A program made the position numbers and the translations under genes. From an uncultured Opitutia bacterium (GTDB taxonomy: Bacteria > Verrucomicrobiota > Verrucomicrobiia > Opitutales > Opitutaceae), in contig CALFZM010000399.1 in the NCBI GenBank assembly GCA_937952235.1, forward strand, positions 1-32,725: a DNA stretch of 32,725 bases. The letters are read 5' to 3'. The notes beneath the pieces were generated by a model, which worked only from the letters and a program-made list of their open reading frames with translations, did not search any database and was not told the DNA's origin. Shown piece after piece: positions 1-7,113 of this stretch; the first letter of the stretch is position 1; every line of letters starts with the position of its first letter.

Positions 1-948
1 CTACTCTCAGCAATCTACATGCCTATATACAACGGAGGTTTTCGGATAGCCTCTAAGCCGTTTCCTCCGAAATCTGGGTTCGAAGCACGGTTTCCGGAAT
101 GGATTGATCGAACCCGTCGTCGGCGGTATGAGGTGGAGTTGGCGCAGCGAGCTGAAACCATCTCGAGGGACCTCCTAATCGCTGGTCTCGAGCGAGAGGT
201 CGAACGTGTTGCCTCAGAGAACGCGCGGGGCGCATTGCAGGAGACCTCAAACCTCCTTACGACCGTTAATGCTCACCTACACACAGTGACATCGCTGGCG
301 GGAAAAGGAGCGCATTCCGACCCCAAGTTGGGACAAATACAACGCAATATTGAGGAAGCACGTCGAACTGCGGAAGCCGCAATGACGGTATCCGCTAACT
401 ACTTCGATTCGTCCTACGGGCTGCGCGACACTTCTCCTGCAGTGGTGAGCGAAGGGATTAATGACGCCATAGCCATCATAAATCGCACTTGCAGAGCAGA
501 GGAGTCAAATAAGACTTTCAGCTTTGGGTCGTTTGATTCCCGCATCTCGATTCGCGGACTGACGGGAATGCAGTTCCTCCTAACCATGGTGGCGTCAGTT
601 GGCGTCGCAGCGACGGTTGCACCGCCCAGTTCCACTGTAGGTGTTTCTTGTGAGAATGTGAGCCGTCTAGATGCCGCGGTGCGCGACCCCAAGCATCTGG
701 GTTTCCTGTGGATCAACCGGCGAAGTGCCTTGAACGGACAACCTGGAGTCGTGGTCACAATAACGGCGAGTGGTACGTCTCCGGGACGTTCCGAACTCGA
801 GGCTTGGCTGAAGGGCAACTATGCACCGCTGGAACAGTTCCCCGCGCGGAGTCTGCTGGCAGGCATTCAGCAAGGGCAAGGCTTGGTTGGTTTCTCCATG
901 CCTCCGCAGGCAACGCACTTCAGAATTGTGCTCGTGCTGCCGGTGTGA
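1..948 (+). CDS. Degenerate histidine-kinase-like protein, 5'-partial
   Basis: The reading frame is open to the left edge, so the gene probably begins upstream; the first ATG is at base 19 (309 residues from there) and has no visible ribosome binding site. Numbering from that Met, residues 35-130 are charged and helical, as in a kinase dimerisation region, but there is no H-box with a phospho-accepting His. Residues 185-199 (QFLLTMVASVGVAAT) line up with the N-box of a HATPase domain, which normally reads like LLNLVxNARDA, yet both key Asn positions are lost. The C-terminus (AGIQQGQGLVGF to FRIVLVLP) resembles the last strands of a HATPase fold, with the glycine-rich lid degraded. I infer a catalytically dead kinase-like protein, perhaps a sensor or scaffold for the two regulators directly downstream. 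The fold assignment is by eye; other functions are possible. Confidence 0.6.
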   Translation, partial: LLSAIYMPIYNGGFRIASKPFPPKSGFEARFPEWIDRTRRRRYEVELAQRAETISRDLLIAGLEREVERVASENARGALQETSNLLTTVNAHLHTVTSLAGKGAHSDPKLGQIQRNIEEARRTAEAAMTVSANYFDSSYGLRDTSPAVVSEGINDAIAIINRTCRAEESNKTFSFGSFDSRISIRGLTGMQFLLTMVASVGVAATVAPPSSTVGVSCENVSRLDAAVRDPKHLGFLWINRRSALNGQPGVVVTITASGTSPGRSELEAWLKGNYAPLEQFPARSLLAGIQQGQGLVGFSMPPQATHFRIVLVLPV

Positions 949-972
949 CGGGAACCGCTTATCGGCCGCTTT

Positions 973-1698
973 GTGATTGCGATTGTCAGTTCTGCGAGGG
1001 CCGAACGTAGCGCTCTTGCAGCCCTTCTCGAATCGCGAGGCATTGCGACCTTGGAGTGTCATTCGATCCGCGCAGCGCTCCGAACCCTGGAGCGACATCG
1101 ACCGAGAGTTTTTGTGGTCCGTCGCCGACTTGACGACGGCTTTTCCGATGACCTTCTGATGCATCTTCAGAGGCGTGGTCCGGGCGCCGTGCGGACGATC
1201 GTTCTCCTCGAAGCCGGCGAGGGCCCCAGAGTGGAGGCGCGGCAGATTTCGCTTGGTGCCGACTGCGCAATGCGAGATCCCATCCGGACCGAAGTTTTCC
1301 TCGCCTACGCTGGCCAGTATGTGAAGAGGAACGCACACACCGCGATTCAACCGCCGGGCCATCGGCCCCGCCCTGAAGTCACCTTCTGTGGCGGATTGTT
1401 CTCATCCTTGGACCGCACGTTCCGGCACGGCGAGAAAGCAGTAGTTTTATCACCTCGCGAATCGTCGCTCGTAGAGCTGCTTGTTCAATCCGCCGGGGGA
1501 GTGGCTTCGTATGAATATCTCTATGGAGAGATCCTAGGCCGTCGCTTTTGTGGAGATACAAGCAATATGCGAGTATTGCTCGGTAAGTTATCAATCTCTT
1601 GCAGGAGGGTGGATATTTCGATCCGGCCCTTCATTGAAGTGATTCCGAAATCCGGATATCGTTACGCGGGTTCAAAAGCGGCTAATCGGCTAATCTGA
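973..1698 (+). CDS. OmpR-type regulator with degenerate receiver domain
   Basis: 241 residues with a GTG start, 24 bases after the stop of the kinase-like gene and in the same frame, so GTG is the only reasonable start there. Residues 1-118 have the length and beta-alpha rhythm of a response-regulator receiver, but the acidic pair is missing (SSARAE after the first strand), the phospho-acceptor position in VFVVRRRLDDG is Arg50, and the conserved Lys near GADCAMRDP is absent. Residues 155-235 form an OmpR/PhoB-type winged helix (LSPRESSLVELL; SNMRVLLGKL; IEVIPKSGYRYA, the usual GxGYR wing). It should bind DNA but cannot be switched by Asp phosphorylation. Control by protein contact with the kinase-like neighbour is my inference. 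It is probably co-transcribed with that gene. Confidence 0.75.
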   Translation: MIAIVSSARAERSALAALLESRGIATLECHSIRAALRTLERHRPRVFVVRRRLDDGFSDDLLMHLQRRGPGAVRTIVLLEAGEGPRVEARQISLGADCAMRDPIRTEVFLAYAGQYVKRNAHTAIQPPGHRPRPEVTFCGGLFSSLDRTFRHGEKAVVLSPRESSLVELLVQSAGGVASYEYLYGEILGRRFCGDTSNMRVLLGKLSISCRRVDISIRPFIEVIPKSGYRYAGSKAANRLI

Positions 1699-1700
1699 CG

Positions 1701-1769
1701 CCCGATAGGAGACTGCTCTTTGTTTGTGCATCTTCATCCGCTTTGAGGACGGCAGGCGAATCTATCGGG
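1701..1769. repeat. Perfect 8-bp inverted repeat between the two regulator genes
   Basis: CCCGATAG at 1701-1708 and CTATCGGG at 1762-1769 are exact inverted copies, 53 bases apart, starting 2 bases after the stop codon of the OmpR-type gene. They could be operator half-sites, the base of a large RNA stem, or chance. No T-run follows, so this is not an ordinary terminator. Confidence 0.4.
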
Positions 1770-1837
1770 ACAGCCGGTTACGGAAAAATTACAGTGTCGT
1801 CGTTGGAGTTGGCTGATTTCGGGTTTGGGCTGCCGGC

Positions 1838-2599
1838 ATGGACTCCCCAACCCTACCCAATCATGCGCACGTTAAGAACGTGCTGATCTTCAAAGCCGAC
1901 CGAATCTACGCGGAAGCTCTCCGGCAGCACGTTCAGTGTGTATTTCCGCCTGCCAAAGTCTGGACTGCTCTTTCGCTTGATTCGGCCAAACGGCAGCTCT
2001 CGACCCTACGGCCGGATGTCTTCGTAACAGGAGTGGGCGCATCCCTTGATGGCGACATCGTCGACCTTTTGGCAGGGCAGCTGCCGGCGCATCGATCGCT
2101 ACGAGTCTTGGTCGTAACGGTTCGGCTGGAGTACCGGGTACTCGCCGCGCTCCGATCGCTCTCAGTTGAAGGTGTTTTTGATTCCGCGTCGGGCACGGCG
2201 GAGGAGCTTTCCCTCGCACTTCGAACGGTGGCAGAAGGAAAGCGTTACTGGAGCCAAAGCATCATCGAACATATGCATCGCGTGGGATCGGCGTCTGACG
2301 CGCTTTTTAGGCTTTTGACCACCTTTGAGCAGGTGGTCCTATCGGTGATTGGCGACGGGTGCGACAATGTCGTTGCGGCCCATAGGTTAAAGCTCAGCCC
2401 GGCAACGGTTTCTACGGTAAGGCGCGAACTTCATCGAAAGCTGGGCGTGCAACATCGCGGTGAACTCGTGCGCGTCGCGGCGCAGCACGGCTTCGTTCGA
2501 TTCACTGCTGGAGGGGTGGTCAGGCCGGGTTTTGGCCTGATGTGTTCGCATTACGAAGCGCGACGGAAAAAGAGAGGAGAGCCCGTTCGGAACCCCTGA
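1838..2599 (+). CDS. LuxR/NarL-type regulator with degenerate receiver domain
   Basis: 253 residues from an ATG, 139 bases after the previous gene. Residues 13-135 follow the receiver layout, but the first-strand acidic pair is reduced to KAD, the phospho-acceptor position in VFVTGVGASLDGD is Gly65, and the Lys position before EEL (GVFDSASGTAEEL) is Ser. Residues 160-220 are a LuxR-type helix-turn-helix (FEQVVLSVIGDG; LSPATVSTVRRELHRKLGV; RGELVRVAAQHG). The C-terminal 30 residues are basic and of unknown role. This is the second regulator in a row whose receiver lacks all phosphorylation residues, which suggests phosphorylation-independent control, for example by oligomerisation or a ligand. 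The target genes are unknown. A strong terminator follows 70 bases downstream. Confidence 0.75.
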   Translation: MDSPTLPNHAHVKNVLIFKADRIYAEALRQHVQCVFPPAKVWTALSLDSAKRQLSTLRPDVFVTGVGASLDGDIVDLLAGQLPAHRSLRVLVVTVRLEYRVLAALRSLSVEGVFDSASGTAEELSLALRTVAEGKRYWSQSIIEHMHRVGSASDALFRLLTTFEQVVLSVIGDGCDNVVAAHRLKLSPATVSTVRRELHRKLGVQHRGELVRVAAQHGFVRFTAGGVVRPGFGLMCSHYEARRKKRGEPVRNP

Positions 2600-2669
2600 A
2601 CCAGGGCGGTCTGATAGGATTGTCTGCCCGAGGGGGCGGAGACTACTTTGAATTTCAAAATGCGCCTGG

Positions 2670-2701
2670 ATAGCGGTCCGAACGTCCGGGCCGCTATTTT
2701 T
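2670..2701 (+). terminator. Rho-independent terminator
   Basis: ATAGCGGTCCG (2670-2680) pairs with CGGGCCGCTAT (2687-2697) to give an 11-bp stem with one G-T pair and a 6-base loop, followed directly by TTTT. It ends the signalling gene cluster. Confidence 0.85.
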
Positions 2702-2724
2702 GGAAAGGTCGCAACGTAAAGCCT

Positions 2725-3290
2725 GTCAGGAGAACGATTCAGCACGGACGTCATGTGAAAGCAAATTTCGGTCTCGACGCCCTGAGAGGTATCCAGCCGT
2801 TGCACGCCATCCCGGCGAAGGGTCAGGTTCACCCGGTGCAGGTGACCCAAGGGGAGAGGAAGCCGCGGAGCGGCTTTCGGGCATGTTCGCTCGCAGGATG
2901 GACCAGAACGCGTAGGAGGCGAGGGACCGGCTCGAGGAGATCGGGCGGCTGAATATGGAGGTGGAGTGGCTCAAACACGCTGGCGAGTTCGCTCGCTGAG
3001 CAGCGCCGCAGCATGTTCGAATCGCGACGTCGCGCGCTGCCGATCACCCGGCAGTGCGAACTGCCCGGGCTGGTGCGGGCCGGCTACTACCACCAGCCCG
3101 ATCCTAGCCGATGAGAACCTGCGCCTGACGCGCGTCATCGATGAAACGCATCTGGCGTATCCGTTCTTCGGTTCGCGGCAGATGGATCACGACGTGAATC
3201 GCGAACGCGTGCGCCAGCTGGTGCAGCAGCTGAGGTTGGAGGCCATTTACCGGAAGCCGAATCTCTCCGGCAGCAACCAGCCTAGGAATT
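2725..3290 (+). pseudogene. IS3-family transposase remnant (orfA plus 5' part of orfB)
   Basis: Pieces of an IS3-family element can be read across changing frames. OrfA-like text starts near 2728 and includes DALRGIQPLHAIPAKGQ and HPVQVTQ; after a frame change it continues with AERLSGMFARRMDQNA, a stop codon, then EIGRLNMEVEWLKHA, which is the orfA leucine-zipper end. OrfB-like text follows with ALPITRQCELPGLVRAGYY, another frame change, then DENLRLTRVIDETHLAYPFF and RVRQLVQQLRLEAIYRKPNL. The whole C-terminal DDE catalytic (rve) domain is missing, and the text stops near 3290. I see no terminal inverted repeats or target duplication. It has at least two frameshifts and one internal stop, so it is an old, immobile relic. 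Confidence 0.8.
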
Positions 3291-3626
3291 CGGAAGCTCA
3301 AATGCGGTCGATTTCAGCGAAAGACACACGAAATGAGGGGAGATTCGCTGAAACTACGCAGAAAACGGCCCCGAATCGGGGATATTCTTCCGCTGAGCTC
3401 CCTTGCCAGAAGCATTGTCGTATTGCGGGAAATCGGAGTTTTTCGCAGCTTTTTCCGCGAATCCGGGGCATCTTGCATGCTTTTTGGGCAAAATCTCCCT
3501 TTTCCACCAACTCCCGATTTGAAGCTCAAAATCCGTGATTGCTTGGCATCACGCATTACTTTTGAACGACCGACCTTGATTTCCAACTAACGCCTCCAGC
3601 CACTTCAATCCCAACCAAGGCATCCT
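3291..3626. other. AT-richer non-coding stretch upstream of accB
   Basis: I find no convincing gene. It holds several small symmetric elements: an exact 10-bp inverted repeat TTTCAGCGAA (3312-3321) / TTCGCTGAAA (3344-3353); the palindrome CCCCGAATCGGGG (3369-3381); GAAGCTCAAA twice as a direct repeat (3293-3302 and 3521-3530); and a short hairpin GTGAT/ATCAC (3535-3552) with a 3-base loop. The accB promoter should lie here, but I cannot pick a convincing -35/-10 pair. Confidence 0.45.
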
Positions 3627-4106
3627 TTGGACCTGAAGCAGATCAAACAAATCATCGAACTCATGAAGCGGTCGGAGCTCACTGAGTTCGCGGTCGAGGA
3701 AGAGGGTTTTAAGCTCAAGATTCGCCGGGGCCCCAATGGGCTACCCATTGTAGCCACAGGAAGAGGTTCTCTCCCTCCGTTTGCGACCTCGGATGTTCAG
3801 GCCCCAGTACCGAGCCCGCTTAGCGCCGCGCCGGCCACTGCTCCATCGGCAAAGGAGGAAGCCGGGGTAACCTACGTCAAGTCACCCATGGTAGGGACAT
3901 TTTATCGCGCGGCATCGCCTGAAAGCAAACCGTTCGCCGACGTCGGCACAAAGGTAGCGGAGAATACGGTGGTCTGCATCATAGAGGCGATGAAGATCAT
4001 GAACGAGATTCAGGCTGACGCAAAGGGGAGCGTCATCGAGGTGCTCGTGGAAAACGGCCAGCCGGTTGAGTACGGCCAGCGCCTTTTCAAGGTCAAGCAG
4101 GGCTGA
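3627..4106 (+). CDS. accB: Biotin carboxyl carrier protein of acetyl-CoA carboxylase (AccB)
   Basis: 159 residues with a TTG start; the protein opens DLKQIKQIIELMKRS, the usual BCCP N-terminus, and AAGG lies 7 bases upstream as a weak ribosome site, so TTG is preferred over the internal ATG. Residues 1-35 form the N-terminal domain, 45-80 are the Pro/Ala linker, and 81-158 are the biotinyl domain with the EAMKIMNEI motif, in which Lys123 is the biotin site. The YRAASPESKPF segment matches the thumb region of AccB proteins. It carries carboxybiotin from AccC to the carboxyltransferase in the first step of fatty acid synthesis. It lies 87 bases ahead of accC, the standard pairing. GC content is lower than in genes right of 5.6 kb. 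Confidence 0.97.
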   Translation: MDLKQIKQIIELMKRSELTEFAVEEEGFKLKIRRGPNGLPIVATGRGSLPPFATSDVQAPVPSPLSAAPATAPSAKEEAGVTYVKSPMVGTFYRAASPESKPFADVGTKVAENTVVCIIEAMKIMNEIQADAKGSVIEVLVENGQPVEYGQRLFKVKQG

Positions 4107-4193
4107 ATGATCTGACGGATCAACAATCGCCGCCGCGCGATATGCGCGCCGGACGGAGTTGTTTGTCCGCACTTCCCAAACTTTCGCGCTCTG

Positions 4194-5558
4194 ATGATCC
4201 AAAAAGTTCTCATCGCCAATCGAGGCGAAATCGCTCTTCGCATCGTGCGAGCCTGCCGCGAGTTAGGTATCAAAACGCTGGCGGTATACTCGGAAGCAGA
4301 TGTTCAGTCTTTGCATGTACAACTCGCTGACGAAGCCATCTGCATAGGGGGGAACAAAAGCGCCGATAGCTATCTTCGCGCCGACAGGATCATCAGCGCC
4401 GCCGAAATCGCAGACGTCGATGCCATACATCCCGGCTATGGTTTCCTTTCGGAAAACCCCAAGTTCGCGGAGCAGTGCGAGTCGTGCAACATCAAGTTCA
4501 TCGGCCCGAAGTCCAAGTCCATCAAAATGATGGGGGACAAGGCCATTGCGAAGGATACGGTACGAAAAGCGGGCGTCCCGATCGTTCCGGGATCGGACGG
4601 ACCGGTGGAGACCGAGGCGGAGGCGGTGAAAATCGCGCGGAAGATCGGCTATCCCGTCATCATCAAGGCTGTGGCCGGAGGCGGGGGCCGCGGCATGCGT
4701 ATTGCGCATAACGATGTCTCCTTTGCCAAAGAATACCACGTAGCCCGCGGAGAAGCCGAGAAGGCGTTCGGTAATGGTGCGGTCTATATCGAGAAGTACA
4801 TCGAAAAGCCGAGGCATATTGAGTTCCAGATCCTGGCCGATTCCCACGGCAAGGTGCTGCATCTGGGCGAGCGCGACTGCTCCGTCCAACGCCGGCATCA
4901 AAAACTGATCGAGGAATCGCCCTCGCCTTTCCTGACTTCGGACCTGCGCAAGAAGATGGGCAAGGCGGCGGTGAAGGCGGCGGAGGCGGCTGAATACGAA
5001 AATGCCGGAACGATCGAATTCCTGGTCGATGCCAAAGGTAATTTCTTCTTTATCGAGATGAACACGCGGATTCATGTCGAGCATCCCGTGACCGAAGAGG
5101 TCACGGGGATAGATCTGATCAAGCAGCAGATTCGCGTGGCCAACGGTGAGAAACTGGATTTCGACCAGGGCGACATCAAGTTCGAGAAGCACGCCATAGA
5201 ATGCCGGATCAACGCTGAGGATCCTGCCCGCAATTTCGCTCCTTCTCCCGGTACGATCGGCCTTTATTACGCTCCCGGCGGGCACGGGGTACGGGTCGAT
5301 TCCCACGCCTATAGCGGCTACACGATTCCGCCATATTATGATTCAATGATCGGAAAGCTCATCTGCTACGGGCCTACGCGCAAAGTCGCCCTGGAGCGCG
5401 CCTATCGTGCGCTGAGCGAGTATCTGATCAGGGGGATCAAGACCACGATTCCGCTGCATCGCGCGATCATGGCCGACCCCGTCTTTATCGAAGGGAAGGC
5501 GACCACCGCCTACATGGAGGATTTCCTCAGCCGCACTGCGACCGACCTCTTCTCGTAA
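4194..5558 (+). CDS. accC: Biotin carboxylase subunit of acetyl-CoA carboxylase (AccC)
   Basis: 454 residues, full length, and it numbers position for position with E. coli AccC in the catalytic region. It performs ATP-dependent carboxylation of biotin on AccB. The ATP-grasp elements are visible: the glycine loop VAGGGGRGM at 160-168, HQKLIEE with Lys238, Glu276, Glu288, Asn290, Arg292, Val295, Glu296 and Arg338. One oddity is EMNTRIHVEHPVTE: residue 294, Gln in E. coli and nearly all relatives and part of the bicarbonate site, is His here (codon CAT). The start is ATG, with no strong ribosome site. It is almost certainly in an operon with accB; no carboxyltransferase genes are in the window. 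Confidence 0.97.
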   Translation: MIQKVLIANRGEIALRIVRACRELGIKTLAVYSEADVQSLHVQLADEAICIGGNKSADSYLRADRIISAAEIADVDAIHPGYGFLSENPKFAEQCESCNIKFIGPKSKSIKMMGDKAIAKDTVRKAGVPIVPGSDGPVETEAEAVKIARKIGYPVIIKAVAGGGGRGMRIAHNDVSFAKEYHVARGEAEKAFGNGAVYIEKYIEKPRHIEFQILADSHGKVLHLGERDCSVQRRHQKLIEESPSPFLTSDLRKKMGKAAVKAAEAAEYENAGTIEFLVDAKGNFFFIEMNTRIHVEHPVTEEVTGIDLIKQQIRVANGEKLDFDQGDIKFEKHAIECRINAEDPARNFAPSPGTIGLYYAPGGHGVRVDSHAYSGYTIPPYYDSMIGKLICYGPTRKVALERAYRALSEYLIRGIKTTIPLHRAIMADPVFIEGKATTAYMEDFLSRTATDLFS

Positions 5559-5627
5559 GACCAGCGAAGGTCCGTCAGGCGCGTTTCAATTTTCCTCGAG
5601 CCTCCGCGGCCAAGGGATTGCCGGGCA

Positions 5628-5656
5628 TGACGGGACGGCATGCGGTCCCGCAGTCA
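5628..5656. terminator. Possible bidirectional hairpin between convergent accC and hupE-like genes
   Basis: TGAC-GGGAC and GTCCC-GCA-GTCA form an interrupted 9-bp stem around an 8-base loop, between two genes that face each other. There is no T-run, so termination is only suggested by position. Confidence 0.3.
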
Positions 5657-5706
5657 CCATCCCGCCACCCCCACCGATGGCTTCGCGAGGACGGGCCCAT
5701 ATTCAA

Positions 5707-6798
5707 TCATCCGAGCAAAGTCCGCTCCAGCAGCCAGTAGAAGCCAGCGAGCGCCACGACAGCCGAAAGTGCAGGAACGCCCCGGCGGACAAATCCGCTC
5801 GATCGCCGGAGGCGCCAGATCACGGGAAGGACGATCGCGGCCACCGCCACCTGGCCAAGTTCTACTCCCAGGTTGAAGGCAAACAGTGGCAGGGCGATCC
5901 CTTGGCTCCCCGACGCGATGCCCAGACCCCGCAGGACGCTCGCGAAGCCGAAGCCATGCACCAGGCCAAATCCAAAAGTCACCAGCCAGCGCCCGCGCGG
6001 CTCTTGTCCCCTGCGCCACAGATTCTCCAATCCAACGTAAACGATTGAGCCAGCGATCGCCGCCTCCACAACGCGTGGCGGCAGGTTGACGAGATCAAAC
6101 GTCGCCAGCGCAAGAGTGATCGAGTGCGCGAGCGTGAAGCACGATATGATGCCCACGATGGACCGGAAACTGCGACACACGATCAGGAGGGCGAAAAGGA
6201 ACAGAAGATGATCGTACCCGATCCAGATGTGCTCGACGCCGAGCCACACGAAACCCCAGAACGTCGCCGCCGCCGCCGGCGCTCCCGTTTCGGCCGCGCC
6301 TGGGTCCACCTCGAGCGTCGCGTCGCGCAGGCTGAGCAGCTTCCTGCCCACCACCGTCCCTCGCGCGTCCGCCACGACGAGAAACTGGCGATGGTTGTTT
6401 GGGAGCTCGGCCAGCCGGGGCGCTCGGAGGGTAAGGCGCTCGCCCGAAACAACGCCTCGGAACACCAGGAAGAAACTGACGTTGTCCTCCGGCAAGAGCT
6501 CCACTCGGACGCTCGCGGGCGTCAGACGACGTCCCCCTGTCCGAACCTCCCAGAGATCCGGCGCCACCCCAATCAAGGCCTCGTGCGCTGCTTCAAAATC
6601 CTCCTGCGTCCAGCTCCCGTCCCGCCGCAACGTCATCGGGAGATACTCCTGCACATCCGCCGGGGCGTAGCCGTTGGTGATGAACACCGCTCCCTCCCGC
6701 AGATCGGCCTGCGCCGTGCTTAGTCCGGGGTCATGGGCCCGCACTCCAATCGTGACCGCAATCAGAAAGGAGAGCAGCAGGACAACTCGGGCGCTCAT
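5707..6798 (-). CDS. HupE/UreJ-family membrane protein with extracytoplasmic domain
   Basis: 363 residues. The open frame extends far upstream, but ATG at 6798 is chosen because it is followed by a clear signal peptide (VVLLLSFLIAVTIGVRA, cut before HDPG) and preceded by AGGGCGG. Residues 22-175 form a soluble beta-rich domain outside the membrane; residues 178-362 contain about six membrane helices. His/Asp-rich motifs sit at the helix ends: EHIWIGYDHLLF (190-200), LAHSITLAL (224-232) and GLVHGFGFASVL (278-289), the family's presumed metal-binding positions. Short HupE/UreJ proteins are nickel or cobalt permeases; this longer type is usually annotated only as HupE/UreJ-like, so metal transport is a family-based inference. 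It is a single gene, divergent from aat, with a structured leader. Confidence 0.85.
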   Translation of the reverse strand: MSARVVLLLSFLIAVTIGVRAHDPGLSTAQADLREGAVFITNGYAPADVQEYLPMTLRRDGSWTQEDFEAAHEALIGVAPDLWEVRTGGRRLTPASVRVELLPEDNVSFFLVFRGVVSGERLTLRAPRLAELPNNHRQFLVVADARGTVVGRKLLSLRDATLEVDPGAAETGAPAAAATFWGFVWLGVEHIWIGYDHLLFLFALLIVCRSFRSIVGIISCFTLAHSITLALATFDLVNLPPRVVEAAIAGSIVYVGLENLWRRGQEPRGRWLVTFGFGLVHGFGFASVLRGLGIASGSQGIALPLFAFNLGVELGQVAVAAIVLPVIWRLRRSSGFVRRGVPALSAVVALAGFYWLLERTLLG

Positions 6799-7113
6799 GC
6801 CGCCCTGGATGGCATCGACGCGTGCCTTCACGGGACGCGTCGCAGGCCCCTGAGGGCCACGATTGCAAGAGCCGCGCCCCGGCCAGAGACCGAAGCTCGC
6901 ATCATTGCCCTCCCCCGTTCCATGCGTCTGCGCCGGGTTCGCCTCCTGCACTTTGGCGGCGCCCGGCGCGACGCCAGCGGGAGAAACCTCGGGCCCCTGA
7001 AGCGCGTGCGGCATGCAAGGCTCCAGCCAAGCTCCCGTCGTCCTCCGCAAGCAAGGAATTACGCTGACGTTTCCCAGGAGTGAATCGCTCGCCCGCCTAG
7101 GGGGGGCGCTGCC
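6799..7113. promoter_or_regulatory. Divergent intergenic region with a large stem-loop in the hupE-like leader
   Basis: This 315-base gap separates the hupE-like gene (minus) from aat (plus) and encodes no recognisable gene. It contains a strong stem-loop at 6930-6969: GCGCCGGG (6930-6937) pairs with CCCGGCGC (6962-6969) and CGCC (6940-6943) with GGCG (6958-6961), giving 12 bp with a 2-base bulge and a 14-base loop. Read on the minus strand, the flanks (about 7040 to 6880) loosely follow a cobalamin riboswitch, ending GGGGAGGG, then GATGCGAGC, then GGTCTCTGGCC, but the invariant strings CCCGCAACTGT, GCCACTG and the exact B12 box are absent. I call it a structured leader of unknown class. Clear promoters are not visible. 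Confidence 0.4.

Noticed and set aside
1701..1769. Integron attC site
   Set aside because: The inverted repeat lacks the RYYYAAC and GTTRRRY core sites.
6841..7060. Canonical cobalamin riboswitch
   Set aside because: The invariant CCCGCAACTGT core, GCCACTG and exact B12 box are missing, so it is not annotated as such; only the structured leader is reported.
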